Source of the DNA: Buddleja alternifolia
Taxonomy: Eukaryota; Streptophyta; Magnoliopsida; Lamiales; Scrophulariaceae
Length of the DNA: 64,000 bases
NCBI GenBank assembly: GCA_019426215.1
Contig: CM033393.1
Location: 21,206,591 to 21,270,590, forward strand
Direction: 5' to 3'
A program made the position numbers and the translations under genes. The notes beneath the pieces were generated by a model, which searched no databases, was not told the origin of the DNA, and worked only from the letters and a program-made list of their open reading frames with translations. Shown here in pieces: positions 1 through 12,376 of this stretch; position 1 is the first letter of the stretch, and the number at the start of each line of letters is the position of its first letter.

Positions 1-87
1 TAAGTGATTTCAGGTCTTAAATGGATACAATCAAAGAACGGGATGAAAAACGACGTATAAAACAAGTTTAGGCCAAATTGCTACGCA

Positions 88-446
88 CCCCTATGCCCAA
101 GCGCCTTTCCACCCACGCCCAGGCGCCGGACAAGATGTAAATAACGTCAACATTCTGCTTACCACGCCTAGGCGCCATCCTGTCCACGCCCGGGCGCCGT
201 ATCTGCACCACTTTCGACGTTCGAGCGCTATTTCCGTATGTTTAGAGACCGAATTGGATGACGTTCCCTTCTACAATGTTGTAGAACTATGTGTTAGCTT
301 CAAATGAGGATTTGAATCATCCAAATCAGAGTTTCGTAGAGAAAGTTATGAATGAAATACGATTGCTGCGCAGGACACATTGCATTTAATTTCAGCATTC
401 TGTCAGCGGCGCCCAAGCGCCGCAATGCCCACGCCTAGGCGTGACC
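88..446 (+). repeat. GC-rich near-palindromic word module in gypsy LTR
   Basis: Six to seven variants of the word GCGCC(T/C)(A/G)GGCGC, such as ACGCCTAGGCGCC and ACGCCCGGGCGCC, are dispersed over about 360 bp of otherwise AT-rich sequence. Related words recur in G1 (LTRs, gag, spacer) and in an unrelated copia LTR near 57.85 kb. The function is unknown. Confidence 0.75.
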
Positions 447-1060
447 ACACCCGAGTTTTGATTCCTTTCAGCCAAAAGATCATCATTTGATGGGGGAATG
501 GAACATTTAAAGCCAAGAGGTCATCACATGTATGGAGGGGATGTCATAAGTATGTTTCTTAGTAGATCTACTTTATGGAATTTTATACTACTCACTTTAG
601 AGTAGTGGAGGACACACTAGGGGAGACACACACTAGGGAGCCCAGAATTTCTGGTCTTTTTAAGGCATTTTCTTCACTTGGGGACCGATCATAAGAGGGG
701 GAGGGAGGCATTTGGCCATGACTTTTGACTCATCATCATTCATCACCATTCTTCATCATTTTGGAGGGGAAGAAAGAGATAGGAGCTAAGGATTGAAGCT
801 CCACTCGAGGATCCATCACCATTCAACCTTTGAGGGAGTTTGTTCATTGTTTATAGTATTTATGTGTTTACACTTATGTATATGAATATGTTGAATTCTT
901 CTATGTTGATGATTATGAGCTAATATAGTAGAACTAAGGCCATGTGAAGGCCAATTTATGAATCAATATATGTGAAGTGAATTTTCGTATTAATTCTCAT
1001 ATTGCTTTGTGTGTTGATTTTGAGCTTTTATCACAATCATGTGCTTGATCACCATATGCT

Positions 1061-2188
1061 TGCTATTTTGCCTAGTCTAGTCATTCGAGAGAAGATAGAT
1101 TAGGGTTCAATGGAATCAACTCATCATCCGAAACTAATGTGGAATTGCCCCTAGAAATAGGTAAAGATTTCCGGGTGCAGTTAGCCGGATTTATCCGGGG
1201 AAACTCTAGAACTTTAATGTGTGGTTATTGATTAGATTCTCGGATAGACATATTTAGAGAACCATCAATTAATCATAGGATTATTATGTGCCGAGACATC
1301 GGGTAATAATTATCTAAGGAATTTCCACCAAAGCAATAGGAGTCTAATAATTTGAGGAGTAGCTCATATATATTAACGAGTAGATTCGGTTGTAGCAGGT
1401 GCCTTAGTCATTTTATCATACGTGAGATTTAATCTATAGTACGTTTCTCTTTGGTTCTTCGTTTGTTTAATCTTTTTCTTGCACTTTACTTTAATTGTCT
1501 TTTCTTTTATCGAAAATCATTAACTAGAATTCAAGTCCTTGTGGTTCGACAACCCGGACTTTTTGTCCACTTATTACTATACACGTCTAGTGCACTTGCT
1601 ATCATAGCACGTTAGCTTTTAGCGTGCTATTTTGCCTAGTCTAGTCATTCGAGAGAAGATAGATTAAGGTTCAATGGAATCAACTCATCATCCGAAACTA
1701 ATGTGGAATTGCCCCTAGAAATAGGTAAAGATTTCCGGGTGCAGTTAGCCGGATTTATCCGGGGAAACTCTAGAACTTTAATGCGTGGTTATTGATTAGA
1801 TTCTCGGATAGACATATTTAGAGAACCATCAATTAATCATAGGATTATTATGTGCCGAGACATCGGGTAATAATTATCTAAGGAATTTCCACCAAAGCAA
1901 TAGGAGTCTAATAATTCGAGGAGTAGCTCATATATATTGACGAGTAGATTCGGTTGTAGCATGTGCCTTAGTCATTTTATCATACGTGAGATTTAATCTA
2001 TAGTACGTTTCTCTTTGGTTCTTCGTTTGTTTAATCTTTTTCTTGCACTTTACTTTAATTGTCTTTTCTTTTATCGAAAATCATTAACTAGAATTCAAGT
2101 CCTTGTGGTTCGACAACCCGGACTTTTTGTCCACTTATTACTATACACGTCTAGTGCACTTGCTATCATAGCACGTTAGCTTTTAGCG
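1061..2188 (+). repeat. 564-bp tandem duplication inside LTR G0
   Basis: Unit 1 (1061-1624) and unit 2 (1625-2188) both start TGCTATTTTGCCTAG and are near identical, with about five visible substitutions (for example GGTTC context near 1106 against 1670, and CAGGTGCC against CATGTGCC). The junction has short homology (TGCT), suggesting slippage or unequal recombination. The duplication contains the R/U5-like 3' part of the LTR. Confidence 0.92.
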
Positions 2189-2193
2189 TGTCA

Positions 2194-3183
2194 TAAGACT
2201 TTGGACAAAGCATTAAAACTAGATCGTGATGGTCACTGAGGGTAGTTTGGTAATTTCATATTATTATGATTCCAAACTACAATATCAAGTTCTATGAGTT
2301 TGACGTACATGGCTCTTACTTGATCGGGTCATGTCGTTGAAGAGTTTATACGCATATGATAATCGTAATCAAAAGGTTCGAAATGATGATGATGTCATCT
2401 CGTATTCGATTGGGCTACGATTTGGTTCCACGTGACTGTGTAGGTGACGTGACAACCATATCCTTTGGTATCCTCCCATTTTCAATCAAATCGAGCGTAG
2501 AGAGTCGTGCTATATGGAAAAGACAGGACGTCTTGTTATTTACATAGTAAAGGGTATTTTGGTAATTTTACTAAGAGTGAAAGGATGGACTAACTTGATT
2601 AAGTTGTTTAATTAGATTAACTAATATTTAATTAAGTTATTAATTCATAAGTTAAATTAATTGAGAATTAATTTATTCGTTGAATTAATTAATTGGATTA
2701 AGTAATTAAATAATATCCAATTGGATTGGATTGGAAATTAATTAATCACATATGGACTGAGATGAACTTAGCCCAGTAAGCCCATCCAATAGGCCCAGTC
2801 GGCCAGCCCACTTAGTTGTAGGAGAGTTGGAGTTTATTTAAAGAACTCCAACACCTAAACTAATTCATAACGTATGATTTGGAATCAGCCCTTACACAGT
2901 AATTAGACAAGACAGAAAATCCCCTCCCCTCTCTCTGACCTAGCCGCCACCTTTAACTTTCGGAGAGGAGCTTGGAGTTTTTCGAAGGTTTATTCCGCAC
3001 GATATCTAGAGGTAGAATTCTTGGGAATTGCTACTCTCATCAAATCGATACGGATCAATTCATGCTTCAAGAGGTAAATCATTTATCTCCTTTTACTGTC
3101 AAGAAATCAACAATGGATCGAGTTGATTCATGGTTTGGGAATTAAGTTTATTCGCTGCGTTTTTACTCGAACGATTCCCAACA
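2194..3183 (+). mobile_element. Copia A 5' LTR, 3' part
   Basis: This is the downstream part of a Ty1/copia LTR interrupted by G0. It matches copia B LTR blocks, including the segment on the lost ACTTTGGCCAAAGCATTA motif and the Lamiales-like AT-rich tail with TTAATTAA runs. It ends CCCAACA immediately before a tRNA-Met-type primer-binding site. The upstream part and the outer end are not in the window. Confidence 0.8.
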
Positions 3184-3197
3184 GTTGTATCAGAGCC
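3184..3197 (+). other. Primer-binding site of copia A
   Basis: GTTGTATCAGAGCC follows the LTR end directly. It matches the initiator-tRNA-Met primer site TGGTATCAGAGC used by plant copia elements, with one mismatch. Confidence 0.8.
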
Positions 3198-5151
3198 GAA
3201 TTCGTGGCTTTGTTGATTTCTATCGTGTTTTTGTATATTGTTTTTTGATGAATTACATGAACATGATTTACATATTGTATGTTGGTTGGTTTTGAATCCA
3301 TTTTTTGGGTGAATATTTTTTGTTAAATTTGAAAATTGAATCAGAAAAAATAATTGGATTTGGAATTTTTCAAGTAGATCGGAATTCTGAAAAAAAAAAA
3401 GGAGATTTGAAATGCACAGTGGCTGTGCAATAGGTAGTAGCCCAAAGCAATTTGCAATTTGCAGAATTGCTTTGGTGACACGGGCGGCACAGCCGCTACA
3501 GACGGATTCGAGAGGCTCCGTCGTTGGGCGCTATGGACGGTGCAATATTCGCCGTCATTAACCACTTGAAGTGGCCCTGGTTTCTCCGGTAAAAATGGCT
3601 GCCAAACGACGCGAGGCTGACTTACGAAGCTAAAAAGTTCGGCGCCTCATGCCGACGACTGAGCACGCGACTGTGCAAGCCACATTCTTAATGACGCGAC
3701 AGTGGCGGCGGCGGTTGCCGTCATCACTGCACCCAGCGCTGCAACGACGACTGGCGTAATCGTCGTCGCCGAAGCCGGGAGACTAGATGACGGCACGGGA
3801 CAATCGGGCAACAGCGTGTTGTACCGGGTCCAACATGGAAACTAACCATGCACTGAGCTTGGCCCAACGCAGGTGTGACGAAGCTGGGCCCAGTGCATCA
3901 CAGAGGAGCTGGGCTTGGCCCCAACTCTTTTTTGTTGGGTTTCCCAATTAATTATTATTGGGTTTAACCCAATGCATAATAGCTTGGCTTTTGGGTTAGT
4001 TTTGAGTCCCAAATTAAATAAGATCTTAGTTTTAAATTTAATTGGATTTAGTTTAATTTATTTAAATTTGATTTAAGTTATTAAATTATATTTAAATACC
4101 CCTTAGTTAATTTAGAAATTTGATCTTCACTACTATTTAAATTTGATTTAATTACACTTTGATTAAATTATATTTAATCAAATGAATAAAATAAGTTAGA
4201 CTTGATTTTATTCTTGATCAAATTAAATTTTAACTAGCCTATCAAAATATAAATAATTTAATTAAGTGAATTAAGATTTAAACTCCAAATTAAAAGGGTA
4301 TATAAATTAGATTCGTTTTAAAATTAAATTTGATTTAAATACCCTTTAGTTAAATTAAATCTTGATCTTATCTAGTAATTAAATTTGATTTAATTACACT
4401 TTGATTAAATTACTTTTAGTCATATGAATAAACTAAGTTGGACTTGATTTTATTCTTGATCAAATTGAATTTAACTAGCCTATCAAAATATATTGGATTT
4501 GATTTTGATTATGTAAATTGGATTTACACTTAAAGAATTGGATTATGTAAATTGGATTTAATGGTTCTTGGAATTGAATTAAACTTAATTTCTTATGTTT
4601 TTAGATTTGCTCACCCATGGAGACTTTATTCGATGTAGTCTCACTTCAATTAAATTAGATGTAATTGAAGAAGCCAAAATAGATTGGATTTATTTTGCAA
4701 TAATTAAAATTAGATTTAATTGAAGAAGCCAAAATATATTAGATTTATTTTGCAACTATTAAATTAAGTTTAATTCAATATTAAATTAGATTTAATAGCT
4801 TAAATTCACATATGTGTTATAATTGTTTATGTGCTCCCTTTAATATGTGATGGTTGACACCTCTTATGGACTTAGGGTTTTATCGTTGTTTTAATTGGGT
4901 TGTATTGGGCCGGAGTTTGAGCCCCCCCAGGATGTATCTTTCATTACATAGAATACTTGTATAGGCTTGCTTCTCTATATTTATGTTAGATAAGCCCAAA
5001 TGAAACTTGGCGGAACCACGAAGTGATTAGAGCTTGAAGATTATAATCTTGTATAGGTGGAAGCTCTTGTAATAGATAGAACCCCTCCCCTGATTCACCC
5101 GTTGGCTCGGGCCGATCTAGAAAAGTTCATATGAGTGTGTGATGTTAGAAT
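3184..5151 (+). mobile_element. Copia A untranslated leader, first part
   Basis: This is a non-coding leader between the primer site and the missing gag. It has an AT-rich frame conserved with the leaders of copia B (7036-8942) and copia D (39709-41590), including the ATTGGGCCGGAGTTTGAGCCC-type block and the GAGTGTGTGATGTTAG block just before the copia B insertion. About 3470-3845 is a GC-rich block unlike its neighbours. The leader resumes at 27921 after copia B. Confidence 0.7.
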
Positions 5152-7035
5152 TGTTAGGTAATATCCTAAAATGACACTAGAGGATTAGAGAACATTAGGA
5201 CATTATCAATTTGTAATTGTTTCGCATTCTATCAATAAAATGCAATTAGTTGTTTACTATTATATTGACATTTATATATTGTAATCATCTATAAATCCAT
5301 GAACGCAAGAGTTAACACTCTAAGACACTAGAGGAGCTTGATACTTGTGTACTAAAATAGTCGGTAGGTCAATGATTTTCAATTGAGCATTGGTAATCAT
5401 AAAGACTTCTATGAAATGAGTTTTGACGAGAAAGGTGCCCGTCAATCACTAGGAAGTAGTGAAGAACTCACATCATAGGTGCACTGCTGGAGATAGTGGC
5501 ACTCAAACATGACTCACATCAATTCTGTCACATGGGTTTTCACTCTTTGACAGTCAATGACAGAATTGATTAAGTTGTAATAGGTGTGTCTGAACTTTAG
5601 ACTTGGGAAATCGAGTTGAAGATATACTTGTGACATTAGGTTTGTCATTAGAGTAGTTGGACCCAATTCACCCTTTGGTGGAGTCAACCTCGAACTGCAA
5701 TCTAATGGGCAAGTGGTAGTCTTAACTGATATCCAAGATGAGATTCGTTCCCTCGAAGGTAAACGAGGAATTATCCTATGCATTTATAAGTAAGTTAGAT
5801 TTTAAAATCTTTGGCCAAAGCATTAAATGACCTAAACTTATTATAAACATAGCATAGTGTCAAGTCAGTGAGTTTGACCAAAAACCAAGACTCTCACTTG
5901 ACCGGGATAAGGGAACGAATAGTTTATATTCACATGGTATTTAAAATAGGAAAGATAAAAATAATCCAATCATTTCATCTTATTTGGGGTTACAATATGG
6001 ACCACTTGACTGACTAGGTGGGACCCATATTCAATGAAATCCTCCCATTGCCAAATATAGATGAACCTAAAGAGCTACACTTAAAAAAGAAAAATCGATA
6101 GAAAATATGGAATATTTCTTGTGGTAATATTTTAAGTATTGGATACTTAAAATAAATTAAATGAAATTAATTATTTGAAGAAATAAGTTAGTTCATTTAT
6201 AATTTATTTCATATGTTATTTCTTGAAGAAATGAAATTAATTAAATATCCTATATATTATTTAATTAGATTAAATTAATATAATTGAATTAATTAATTAA
6301 ATAATAGATTGGACTGAGCTCAATTGTTAATTTTTTTGCAAATCACCCTCTTGTGTTATTTTTTATTCTGCATATTCCCCCTTTTTCGATTTTTTTGGTA
6401 TTTTTTTCCATCATAATTGTTCTAGATCTAACCCAAATTAAATAAGTTAACTATTATAAACATGTTTGGGGCAAAAATGCATTTGAATTGACATTTATGA
6501 TGAAAAAAAATACCAAAAAAAATCAAAAAAAGGGGAATATGCAGAATAAAAAATAACACAAGAGGGTGATACGCAAAAAAATTAACACATGGGAGTTTGG
6601 CGCAGGTTTTGCATATCACAGGGGTGTCTTATGCAATTTTCTCATAAATATATCACATTAGTTAAAACTTAGGTCATAAGTTACAATTAACACTTGAGCC
6701 ACAAGACAAAAATTCCTCTCTCTCCTTAGCCCTAGCCGTCAGTCATCAAGCCAAGCAAGGAGGAGATTTTTTTCTTATCAAGTTTTTCCGGAGTGACAAT
6801 TTAGAGGCAACACTTTTGGACTGCTCGGATTATCAAGATTTCAGCCGGAGTTATTCGCGAAGAAACTAAAGAATTGAATTTGTGAGATTCTCCAAACACT
6901 TCGCTACAACGGGTAAAGTATTGTTTACTCTATCATACACACGTCTGATAAAACCCCGAGATTGATCTTGTTATGGGGAAATCCAAATAAATTTTTAAAA
7001 TTCCATTTTCGCTGCTTTTGGTTATTTTTTCCAAC
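5152..7035 (+). mobile_element. Copia B 5' LTR
   Basis: It starts TGTTAGGTAATATCC and ends at ..TTTTTCCAAC, where the final CA is degraded. It aligns with the 3' LTR at 26371-27915 over most of its length, including the ATATCACATTAGTTAA and CTAGCCGTC blocks. It is about 340 bp longer than the 3' LTR because of an insertion near 6326-6645. Confidence 0.88.
6326..6586. mobile_element. Fold-back (MITE-like) insertion in copia B 5' LTR
   Basis: Long inverted arms at 6326-6414 and 6497-6586 are almost perfectly complementary, for example GTTAATTTTTTTGC against GCAAAAAAATTAAC and CACCCTCTTGTG against CACAAGAGGGTG. They enclose an 80-bp loop. The 3' LTR lacks this block, so it arrived after copia B inserted, with loss or replacement of about 100 bp. 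Sequence to about 6645 may belong to the same element. The superfamily is not assignable. Confidence 0.8.
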
Positions 7036-8942
7036 GGTAGTTTCAGAGCCAAATCGCGGGGTTTGATGTATGTAATTTATGTGTAAATATGTGATAAAGA
7101 TGCATAATTTACCCTTTTTTATCGATGCATGATTAGATATATGGATTTCTCATTTTTGTGTTCTTGATAATTTTTGTTTAATTTATTTGTTATAAATTAA
7201 TAAATCATGTATTATGTAATTTTGATGTGATAAAATAATCACGAAAAGATAGGGATCAGAAATCCCCATCGATGACAACAAAACCCGCTGCCGTAGTGGC
7301 GGAGGGAATGACTGGCGGCATGAGCCGCGGCGAGGGAAATGACCGGCGGCATGAGCCGCAGGTTGACTGGGCTGCACATGGACAGACTGGGTCTAGCCGT
7401 GTGTAGGCCTAGCAGAATGGGCTCGCTGTGCCGCCCATTCGCACGAACAATTGGGCTGTCATGTGCGAATGGGCTGCACAACGTTAGCCCGTACTGTTGG
7501 GCTCCACAACGAGCCCAACCGTGTGTTTTTTAACACACGGGTCGGTTAACGACCCGGGTTGACCCGTGGGCAACCCCGGTATAGTATTAAAAAAATAAAT
7601 TTATTTAGTTTTTGATTGAAATTGGATTTTAATGAAAAAATAAATAATAATTCTTTAATTTAATATTCCAAGTAATCTAATATTAATTAAAGTTAGATTT
7701 TAAATTAAATTGAATTCCTTCTATTGTGAAATTAATTTTAACATACTTAGAGATTAATGTTTATTAAAATTAGATTTTAATGTAAAATTAATTGAAGTTC
7801 ATTAAAATTGAAGTTTCAAATAAAATTAAATAAATTTAATTTCCTCAAGAATATGAAAAACAATAATTGAATTTGAAATTTAATTAGAAATTAACATATA
7901 GTTTTTCGTGTGTTATGTGACATATTTGACATATTATGTGATGGGAGATATGATTCATGGACTTAGGCTTGTTTCTATTTGTATTTCTTTTCGATGGGTT
8001 GTAAAAGCCTTTTTTTAGCCTATTTTTTATTTTCTTTCTAGATTATTTTTGTATAGGTCGCTTATATTGAAATCTAATAGTTAGAAATAGAATAGGTCCA
8101 AAGGAGAAATTCAAGTCGAGCCAAGGAGATACAAGAAGGAGCTTTGGAAGCTTTTAGTGTAGTTTCTTTTTTATTTTGATTGAGACATTTACTTGTTTCA
8201 ATCTAGGAATAAAAGTCCATGAATCGTGTGTTGTTAGCTTTCTAGGATTGCTATCTTTTTATTTAATCCAAGTTTGTATGATTAGTATAAAATGGATTAA
8301 TGTGCAAAGTGAGACCTAATAAATAATTTAAATTCTCCCACTTTGAAAATATTAAGTTAGTAAAGGGTACTAGATATCCTGTCTTCCACTGAACTTAGAA
8401 AAGTGAAAATGATATTTAATTTATAATATCGTTCTTAAGCAATGGGGGTTATACATTGAAATATATTTTAAAATTTTCCTAAGTGCATTAATGCCATTAG
8501 TCGAAACAAATTTCACCCCACATACCAACAAAACGTTGCAAGGTGAAATTCAATTGTTAGACTAATAGACAGTCAATGGGTTGAACTTAAATTATTCATA
8601 AATAAATAAGATCGTTAAATGTCGAGATTTGATGAATAATGAACAAAGAGATTGAATCATCCATTTGATGGATTGATGTTGGACATCACTTTAATTAATC
8701 AATTAGGCCACATACCAGCAAAAGGTTTCAACCTATTGATCTAGTTAAAAAATCAATCACCAGTACGAAGCCTTCCAACAATGACTTCGGAATTCCACAG
8801 TGGGAGTGTGGATTTTCGAAAAATGTAGTGGAAGCCTAGTTTATTTTGAAAGTCCTTAATTTAAACTTGGATCAACAATTACAATAGAATCTAATAAGTC
8901 TTCTTACTTTTTTGAAGTTATTTGCTGATTTATTCTTTCACT
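7036..8942 (+). mobile_element. Copia B primer site and leader
   Basis: GGTAGTTTCAGAGCC at 7036-7050 is a degraded tRNA-Met primer site. A leader of about 1.9 kb without a coding frame follows. About 7265-7590 is GC-rich and contains GGCGGCATGAGCCGC twice, at 7314 and 7345 (31-bp spacing), plus several GGGCTG/GGGCTC words. The remainder is AT-rich and matches the copia A and D leaders, including ..GTGCAAAGTGAGAC.. and AATGTAGTGG(A/G)AGCC. Confidence 0.75.
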
Positions 8943-9775
8943 ATGACTATCAACCCATTGTTTGTACTACTTGAAAAGAACACTTTGACTGGTCCAAATT
9001 ATGTGGACTGGCTCTAAAACTTGAGGATAGTCCTCAATATGGGTTCACTAGGGTATGTATTGGATGCTGGTATCCCAATCACGCCCGCAAGGATGCATGC
9101 TAGTGAGGAGGAAGTCGTGGTTCCTGAGAAATAGGTCAAAGACGATGTCCAGGTTCGTGGATACATGTTGGGCACAATGATAAATGAGTTGCAGAGGTCT
9201 CACGACAAAATGGTCTTGGCTAAGGCTATTTTGGTACACCTGGTGGAGGTCTGTGGTGAGCACAGTTGCACTGCTCGTTATGAGATATCGAAAGAGATCT
9301 TTGGAGCCAAGATGAAAGAAGGTGAAAAAGTTGGGGATCATGTCCTAAAATTGATTTTGAAATTTGAGAGGTTAGAGGCCCTCGACTTCAACATGGACCA
9401 GCAACTACAAACTAACCTCATCTTGTAGTCACTTCCAGACTCCTTTTCCCAATTTATGGTGAACTTCAATTGCAATGAGATATAATTCAATTTAGCTGGG
9501 TTGATGAACAAGATTAATATTGCACAATCTCATATGAAGCCTAAGGGAAAAGAGGCAGCCTTGGTCATCACTTCTAAGCCTAAAAATATTAATAAGAAGA
9601 AGACGACTGAGAAAGCTACTAGCACTCCGGGTCCACAATGTAGGATAGACAAAGGAAAGGGTAAAGCCCTAGAAGTCATGACGAGCAAAGGGCCAAAAGA
9701 AATGGATAGGTGCCTTCACTGAAGTGAGCTAGGCCACTCGAGGAGGGACTGTCCCAACTTTGGCAAAGGTACAAT
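8943..9775 (+). pseudogene. Copia B gag, broken
   Basis: This is the gag frame of a Ty1/copia element, which would form the RNA-binding particle shell. The start ATG at 8943 opens a frame that shares the LTGPNY(V/I) start region with copia D. It has in-frame stops near 9015, 9133, 9428 and 9483. The zinc knuckle near 9712 reads C-L-H-stop-S-E-L-G-H-S-R-R-D-C, so the second zinc-binding cysteine codon is now TGA. The protein cannot be made whole. Copia D at 41591-42605 is the best template in the window for identification. Confidence 0.85.
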
Positions 9776-9779
9776 AGGT

Positions 9780-11022
9780 ATGGAACTTTTTGTTTTAGAA
9801 ACCAATTGTTCTATAACCGTATTTTCCACTTCATGGATACTTGATTCTAGAGCTAATGCTCACGTTTGCGTTTTGAATCAGGATCTGCAGCAAATTAGGA
9901 AGCTGGAGCATGGAGAGGTGTTGCTCAGTGTTGGCAGCGGGCAGAGTGTCGCGACTTCTTGCATTGGATCAACTTCTTTATGTTTATCATCTGGACATGT
10001 TTTAAATTTAGAGGAGTTTTAGTTTTGCCCAATGGGCTTAAGAATATTATTTCAATTCCTATGTTAGTTAGGAATAATTATGTCTTTAATTGCATTGACA
10101 ATACTTGCAGCATTTTATTTAATGATAATATTGTAGGCACTGCTACTTTAGTCAATGGCCTCTATTATTTAAATATGCAAACTGAATGTGTTGTAAATAT
10201 TATCTTAAAGAAGCGTGGTAGGCAAAGTACTAACTTAAGCTTAAAGTGGTATCTTAGACTAGGCCATGCTAACGAGCAAAAGATACACAAGATGGAGAAA
10301 AATGGGTTAGTTGACCTATTGGGATCGGATCCCTATCCAACTTGTGAATTTTGTCTCAAAGGAAAAATGGCTAGATCCCCCTTCACCGGGAATTTTGAAA
10401 AGGCCACTGAAGTATTAGGACTTCTGCACACCGACGGTTGAGGACCATTTGGAGAAATGACTCATGGAGGTTTTCACTATTTCATTATTTTCATGATGAC
10501 CATTCAAGGTATGGTCTTGTGTATCTAATGAAATATAAGTCTGAACCATTTAATAAGCTCAAAGAATTTAAGGCTTTCGTGGAAAACCAAACTGGTCATC
10601 ATATAAAAACACTGCGATTGGATTGCATAGGTAAATATATAAGTGACGAGTTTGGTCAGTTCCTAAAAGAACATGGGATAATGTTGCAACTCACACCACC
10701 AGCAACTCCACAACTAAACGGGGTAGCAGAGCATAGAAATTGAATGCTTTTGGATATGGTTCGATCTATGCTCAACTACATTGATTTACCCATCTTCTTG
10801 TGGGCACATGCACTCCTTACGGCTGTTCATATCTTGAATAGATGTCCTTCCAAATCCATTCCTAAGACCCCATATGAGATATGAAGAAATAGAAAACCAA
10901 ACTTCAAACACATTAGGGTTTGGGGATGCCCTACCTACATCAAGAAGACAAAGGCACAAATATTGGAAGCTAGGTTCCTTAAAGGATGTTTCATCAGTTT
11001 TTCGGAGGATTTTATGGGATAC
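9780..11022 (+). pseudogene. Copia B protease and integrase, broken
   Basis: The protease frame (9780-10022) has the WILDS active-site context but reads D-S-R where aspartic proteases of this class have D-S-G. The pre-integrase HHCC finger (10250-10370) shows LRLGHA, then C-E-F-C. Integrase core pieces include HTD near 10430 (followed by a TGA), a degraded second Asp motif (LDCIGKY) near 10620, and GVAEHRN near 10730. The frame changes at about 9990, 10440 and 10740. The coding region stops at the GATAC target site where gypsy G1 inserted. Confidence 0.88.
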
Positions 11023-12376
11023 TGACACGCTAGAACCTAACGTGCTTGGTAGCAAGTATACTAGTCGTGTAGTAATAAAAATGGACAAAATAAGTCCGGG
11101 TTGTCGAACCACGGAGACTTGGATTTTTTTAGCTTATGATTTTCGAATAAACGTAAAGACGAATTAGCCAAAATTAAGAGTAAAACAAGTAAGCAAACAA
11201 AGAACAAAAGAAATAAGAACAAGCAACGGATTGAAACTCAAGTGTGAGAACTAGACTAAGGCACATGCAAGACTTGATTTGATCCTTATTCGCACAAAGA
11301 CTCTTGTTGAATTATTAGACCTAGTTGCTATGGTGAAAACTCCTAAGGTAAATAATACCCGATGTCTCGCGATATACTCCTACACTTAAGCGGTGGTTTC
11401 CTAAGTATGTCTACCCGGAAATCTAACCTCTAAGCATGCATTGAGGAACTAGAGTTTACTCGATTAGAATCGAATGACTTCACCCGGGAGTCTTTACCTA
11501 TATCTAGGGCAACTCCTATTTAGTTCGGTGATGTCATGAATTCTTTCCACCCTAACTTAACTCTTTCTCAAGATACTAAACTAGGCAATTGATAAAACAT
11601 ATGGTGATCAATCACATGTAAGGAATATAAGCACAAATTCATAACACATAGCAACAAAGGAATTAATTCAACAATTATCAATAATACGAATAATTCACAA
11701 ATCAATTCTTACAAGGCCCTAGCCATATGAATTTAGCCCATAACTATCAACATAGCAGAATTCAACATGTTCTTATACATAAATGTAAACATCAAATGCA
11801 ATGAACAATGAAAGAAACTCCCTATAAGGTCGAATGACAATGGATCTTTTAATGTAGCTTCAATCCTTGGCTCTTATCCTCTTCTTGCTCTTCAAGATCA
11901 GTGATATGATGGCCCAAAACCCCAGAAAATGCTCCCAATTCCCTAGATTCAGAACCCTCAAAATGAATTGAAAAATCCTATTTATACATTCAAAATTCTG
12001 TTATCGCGGTGCCTAGGCGCGCGTTGATCGGTGCCTAGGCGCCGCCTATGTGGCGTGTCTTTCTTGGGGAAAAAGTTCCGGGGTTTCCAGGCGTGGAGAT
12101 AAGAGGCGCCCAGGCGCGCGATGTGTGGCGCCTAGGCGCGGTCATTGTGCGCCTAGGCGGGCGTTTCCGAAGCCAGATCTCTCTCTGCCTGGGCACGCGT
12201 AAACTGGCGCCTGGGCATGGCTCTGCGAAACCTGAGTAGTGTTTGATAAGTGAGTCATCGTTTTGCCCTTTTCTTCGTCCATCGTCGCTTACTACCTGAA
12301 ATCACTTTACACATATTAAATGCACGATTGGCACGAACTGATTTATATACGGGCCTGAATTATCACTAAAAAAGCC
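11023..12376 (-). mobile_element. G1 3' LTR (inner end lost)
   Basis: It is collinear with 23128-24450 and keeps the outer TGACACGCTAG terminus. Similarity stops at about 12376 (..CTAAAAAAGCC), so the 35 bp or so that should form the start of the LTR beside the internal region are absent. Because both outer ends and the target duplication are intact, this deletion happened after integration. A TATA-like TGTATAAATAGG lies at 11977-11988 on the minus strand. Confidence 0.88.
12009..12218 (-). repeat. GC-rich word module in G1 3' LTR
   Basis: Seven variants of GCGCCTAGGCGC/GCGCCCAGGCGC occur in about 210 bp, directly upstream (minus sense) of the TATA-like box at 11977-11988. The 5' LTR module at 24115-24305 lacks at least two of these words. 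Copy number has therefore changed since the LTRs were identical. Confidence 0.8.

Larger units (their letters stand above)
1..2193 (+). mobile_element. Ty3/gypsy LTR G0 (left end outside window)
   Basis: The sequence matches the LTR family of element G1, with shared blocks such as the AAGTGATTTCAGGT start region and the ACAACCCGGACTTTTTGTCC block. It ends in the usual ..GTGTCA at 2193. The sequence after it (TAAGACTTTGGAC..) is copia LTR, not a primer-binding site, so this is a 3' LTR or a solo LTR that landed in the 5' LTR of copia A. The left end and target duplication lie outside the window. It is lengthened by an internal 564-bp tandem duplication. Confidence 0.8.

Noticed and set aside
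2356..2547. 63-codon frame in the copia A LTR
   Set aside because: It lies in LTR sequence with no conservation in copia B or C at protein level.
7183..7533. Several overlapping frames in the copia B leader
   Set aside because: They lie in a GC-rich leader block on both strands, and none is conserved in copia A or D.
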